Source: an uncultured Syntrophobacteraceae bacterium
Lineage (GTDB): Bacteria > Desulfobacterota > Syntrophobacteria > Syntrophobacterales > Syntrophobacteraceae
Reading direction: 5' to 3'
DNA length: 7,869 nucleotides
Assembly (NCBI GenBank): GCA_937889795.1
Contig: CALBZH010000730.1
Coordinates: 1-7,869, forward strand
The notes below the pieces were generated by a model that was not told where the DNA came from, did not search any database, and was given only the letters and a program-made list of their open reading frames with translations. Positions 6,214-7,869 of the stretch are shown here, one piece after another. Positions within the stretch are counted from its first letter, which is position 1; each line of letters starts with the position of its first letter. Both the position numbers and the translations under genes were made by a program.

Positions 6214-7724
6214 CTCTCCCCCTTTACCCCATTTGGATGGTGGACCTCATCGGGTCGGCGGCGTCGATTGTGCTTGCCTATCTCTCCCTTCAACTGGCCA
6301 GGCGCCTCCGGGATCGGGACCTCAACAACGTCGTGTGGACGTACCTCGTGTGGGTCTGTGCGGTCCTCCTCGTTTTCGCTGTTTCCCGCTCCGTGGGCCA
6401 CTTCGGAAAACGGTTCCTGATCTTGTCGGGACGCTCCGACCTCTGGGAGGCCATCAAGCCCTTCAGCGGTTCCATGAACACCATCGCCTTCATGCTCGTG
6501 GCCTCGATTACCCTGTTTTTCGAGCGCAGCTGGCGCATCTACCAAAAGATCCTCAGCGATCGCCAAGTGATCCAGGACGGGCATCGACGTCTGGTTGAGC
6601 TGAACCGCAACCTCGAAAGCCTGGTGGCGAAGCGAACCCAGGAGCTGAGCGTTTCGGAGAGCAAATTCCGGAGAGTCTTCGAGCTCTCCCCCGACATGAT
6701 CCTGCTGACCGATGTCGACGGTAGAATCCTCGACATGAACCCTGCGGGGCTTTCCATGCTAGGCTACACAGACCGCCGGCAGGAGCTCCAGAATGTGGGC
6801 CTTCGAGACCTGTTCGTTCGGGAGGATGACTGGGAGGGCGTCCTGGCCAACCTCGAGAAGGAAGTCGCGCTGGCGGGGATGGAGGTCGAGCTCAAACGAG
6901 TCAACGGCACCATCTTTAGCGGTCTCCTGAGTGCGGCGGTCGAGCGGGCCACCGACGGCTCCATCGCCACCATCCATTTTCTCCTCAAGGACATCTCCTT
7001 AAGAAAGTCCATGGAACGGCAGCTCCTCCAGGCGGACAAGCTGGCTTCCATCGGTCAGCTGGCCTCGGGCATCGCACACGAAATCAACAATCCCCTGAGC
7101 ATGATCCTGGGATATACTCAATTGCTGCTCCGCTCGGAGGAGCCGGATACCCAACGATGGGCCGACCTGCGCATTGTCGAAAAGCATGCGAAAAACTGCA
7201 AGGCCATCGTCGGAGACCTGCTGAGCTTTTCGCGCTCGACGCGCACCAACAGGGAGTCCGCTCGAATCCACGACGTGCTGGAAGAAGTGTTCAGCGTGGT
7301 CCGCAACCATTTTGAGGCGGATGGCGTGAAGATCGAAGCCCGGTTCGACCCCGATATGCCTCTGTTGACCCTTGACGTGGGCAAGATGAAGCAGGTCGCC
7401 ATGAACTTGCTGATGAACGCGAAACAAGCCATCGGCAAGCAAGGGACCATCAAGGTCGACACCCGTTATGCACCCGACCTGCGCATGGCGACGGTCCGAG
7501 TCACCGATGATGGCTGCGGGATTGATCCCGATATCCTGTCCCGCATCTTCGACCCGTTTTTCACCACGAAGGGAACGGGAGAGGGAACGGGGCTCGGGCT
7601 TTCCGTCAGCTATGGCATCATCAAGGGGCATGGGGGAGAGATTCTTGTTGAAAGCGAGCCCGGCGTCGGCACGACCTTCAGCGTGCTGCTGCCGGTCGAC
7701 ACGGAGACAGCGTCGAAGTCATGA
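6210..7724 (+). CDS. Membrane-bound PAS sensor histidine kinase (NtrB-like)
   Basis: The 504-residue kinase should sense a signal through its membrane part and phosphorylate the regulator encoded next. It has three membrane helices (about 8-30, 41-59, 88-105), with RRLRDRD (31-37) on the inside and a periplasmic loop of about 28 residues after SRSVGHF. A helical linker (106-148) and a PAS domain (about 150-265; FELSPDMILLTDVDGRILDMN) follow. The HisKA H-box is H290-EINNP, and the ATPase domain has an N-box at 399-407 (N403), G1 DDGCGID (433-439), F-box IFDPFFTTK (446-454) and G2 GTGLGLS (459-465). All catalytic boxes are intact. ATG 6210 overlaps the preceding stop and has AGGG 9 bases upstream; the open frame extends far upstream but lacks family features there. 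Its stop overlaps the regulator ATG at 7721. The ligand is unknown; the small upstream membrane protein may help sense it. Confidence 0.93.
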   Translation: MTLPLYPIWMVDLIGSAASIVLAYLSLQLARRLRDRDLNNVVWTYLVWVCAVLLVFAVSRSVGHFGKRFLILSGRSDLWEAIKPFSGSMNTIAFMLVASITLFFERSWRIYQKILSDRQVIQDGHRRLVELNRNLESLVAKRTQELSVSESKFRRVFELSPDMILLTDVDGRILDMNPAGLSMLGYTDRRQELQNVGLRDLFVREDDWEGVLANLEKEVALAGMEVELKRVNGTIFSGLLSAAVERATDGSIATIHFLLKDISLRKSMERQLLQADKLASIGQLASGIAHEINNPLSMILGYTQLLLRSEEPDTQRWADLRIVEKHAKNCKAIVGDLLSFSRSTRTNRESARIHDVLEEVFSVVRNHFEADGVKIEARFDPDMPLLTLDVGKMKQVAMNLLMNAKQAIGKQGTIKVDTRYAPDLRMATVRVTDDGCGIDPDILSRIFDPFFTTKGTGEGTGLGLSVSYGIIKGHGGEILVESEPGVGTTFSVLLPVDTETASKS

Positions 7725-7789
7725 AAGAGATCCTTCTGATTGTGGACGACGAGCAGGATATGCTCCAACTCCTGAAGCGGAGCCTGGAG
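7721..7789 (+). CDS. Response regulator, N-terminal fragment of receiver domain (cut by assembly artefact)
   Basis: ATG 7721 overlaps the kinase stop (ATGA). The first 23 residues, MKEILLIVDDEQDMLQLLKR and SLE, match the beta1 strand and acidic pocket of a CheY-like receiver, with D9-D10 as the metal-binding pair. The phospho-acceptor aspartate, the rest of the receiver and any output domain are missing. After about 7789 the frame enters the reverse copy of its own start and stops at TAG 7826-7828; those 12 extra codons are artefactual. Given the NtrB-like kinase, a sigma54 activator is plausible but cannot be shown. Confidence 0.85.
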
Positions 7790-7826
7790 CATATCCTGCT
7801 CGTCGTCCACAATCAGAAGGATCTCT
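7726..7826. repeat. Perfect 42-bp inverted repeat with 17-nt loop (fold-back library artefact)
   Basis: Bases 7726-7767 are the exact reverse complement of 7785-7826, with loop 7768-7784. The left arm is the genuine start of the regulator gene. The right arm ends exactly where adapter sequence begins (7827). The turn has a 5-base microhomology, CTCCA (7763-7767) against TGGAG (7785-7789), as expected if a DNA end folded back, primed on itself and was extended. Confidence 0.9.
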
Positions 7827-7869
7827 AGATCGGAAGAGCACACGTCTGAACTCCAGTCACGAGTGGATA
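7827..7869 (+). other. Illumina TruSeq adapter contamination with index
   Basis: Bases 7827-7860 are the standard 34-base TruSeq read-1 3' adapter (begins AGATCGGAAGAGC, ends CTCCAGTCAC). The next bases, GAGTGG then ATA, fit the index position; from memory this is TruSeq index 23. This is not genomic DNA. Confidence 0.97.

Noticed and set aside
7726..7826. Long hairpin as a genuine terminator or regulatory cruciform
   Set aside because: It sits inside a receiver-domain coding sequence, is a 42-bp perfect reverse copy, and abuts sequencing adapter; an artefact explains everything.

Overview
The window looks like a GC-rich piece of a Desulfobacterota (deltaproteobacterial) chromosome, probably from the Syntrophobacter/Desulfovibrio side of that group. 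This is inferred from gene content: an archaeal-type (type II) 3-dehydroquinate synthase next to a fused chorismate mutase/prephenate dehydratase, an arrangement I recall from Desulfovibrio, plus a PilZ protein and an NtrB-like kinase/regulator pair. The sequence comes from a short-read assembly, because the last 43 bases are Illumina adapter.

Left part, minus strand: a PilZ-domain protein with an N-terminal YcgR-like region (starts at 618, runs off the left edge) lies 225 bases downstream of murJ (2421 to 844), the lipid II flippase. The two are co-oriented but not tightly coupled, and a weak promoter candidate lies between them.

Middle: a divergent intergenic region (2422-2775) carries, on the plus strand, a perfect TTGACA box, a perfect 7-bp hairpin and a strong intrinsic terminator (2696-2721). 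The terminator ends 54 bases before the GTG start of the first plus-strand gene. No plus-strand gene lies upstream, so this looks like a regulated leader (attenuator) or a small RNA in front of the aromatic operon.

Right part, plus strand, tightly packed: aroB' (NAD-dependent 3-dehydroquinate synthase of the aspartate-semialdehyde route), pheA (chorismate mutase + prephenate dehydratase + ACT) and aroD (type I 3-dehydroquinate dehydratase). AroB' makes 3-dehydroquinate, AroD dehydrates it, and PheA takes chorismate to phenylpyruvate for phenylalanine. Sixteen bases after aroD begins a three-gene signalling unit joined by ATGA stop/start overlaps: a small histidine-bearing membrane protein with a signal peptide, a three-helix membrane PAS histidine kinase, and the first 23 codons of a response regulator.

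Right edge: the response regulator is cut by an assembly artefact. A perfect 42-bp inverted repeat with a 17-nt loop runs directly into TruSeq adapter sequence and its index. Bases from about 7790 onward should not be treated as genome.
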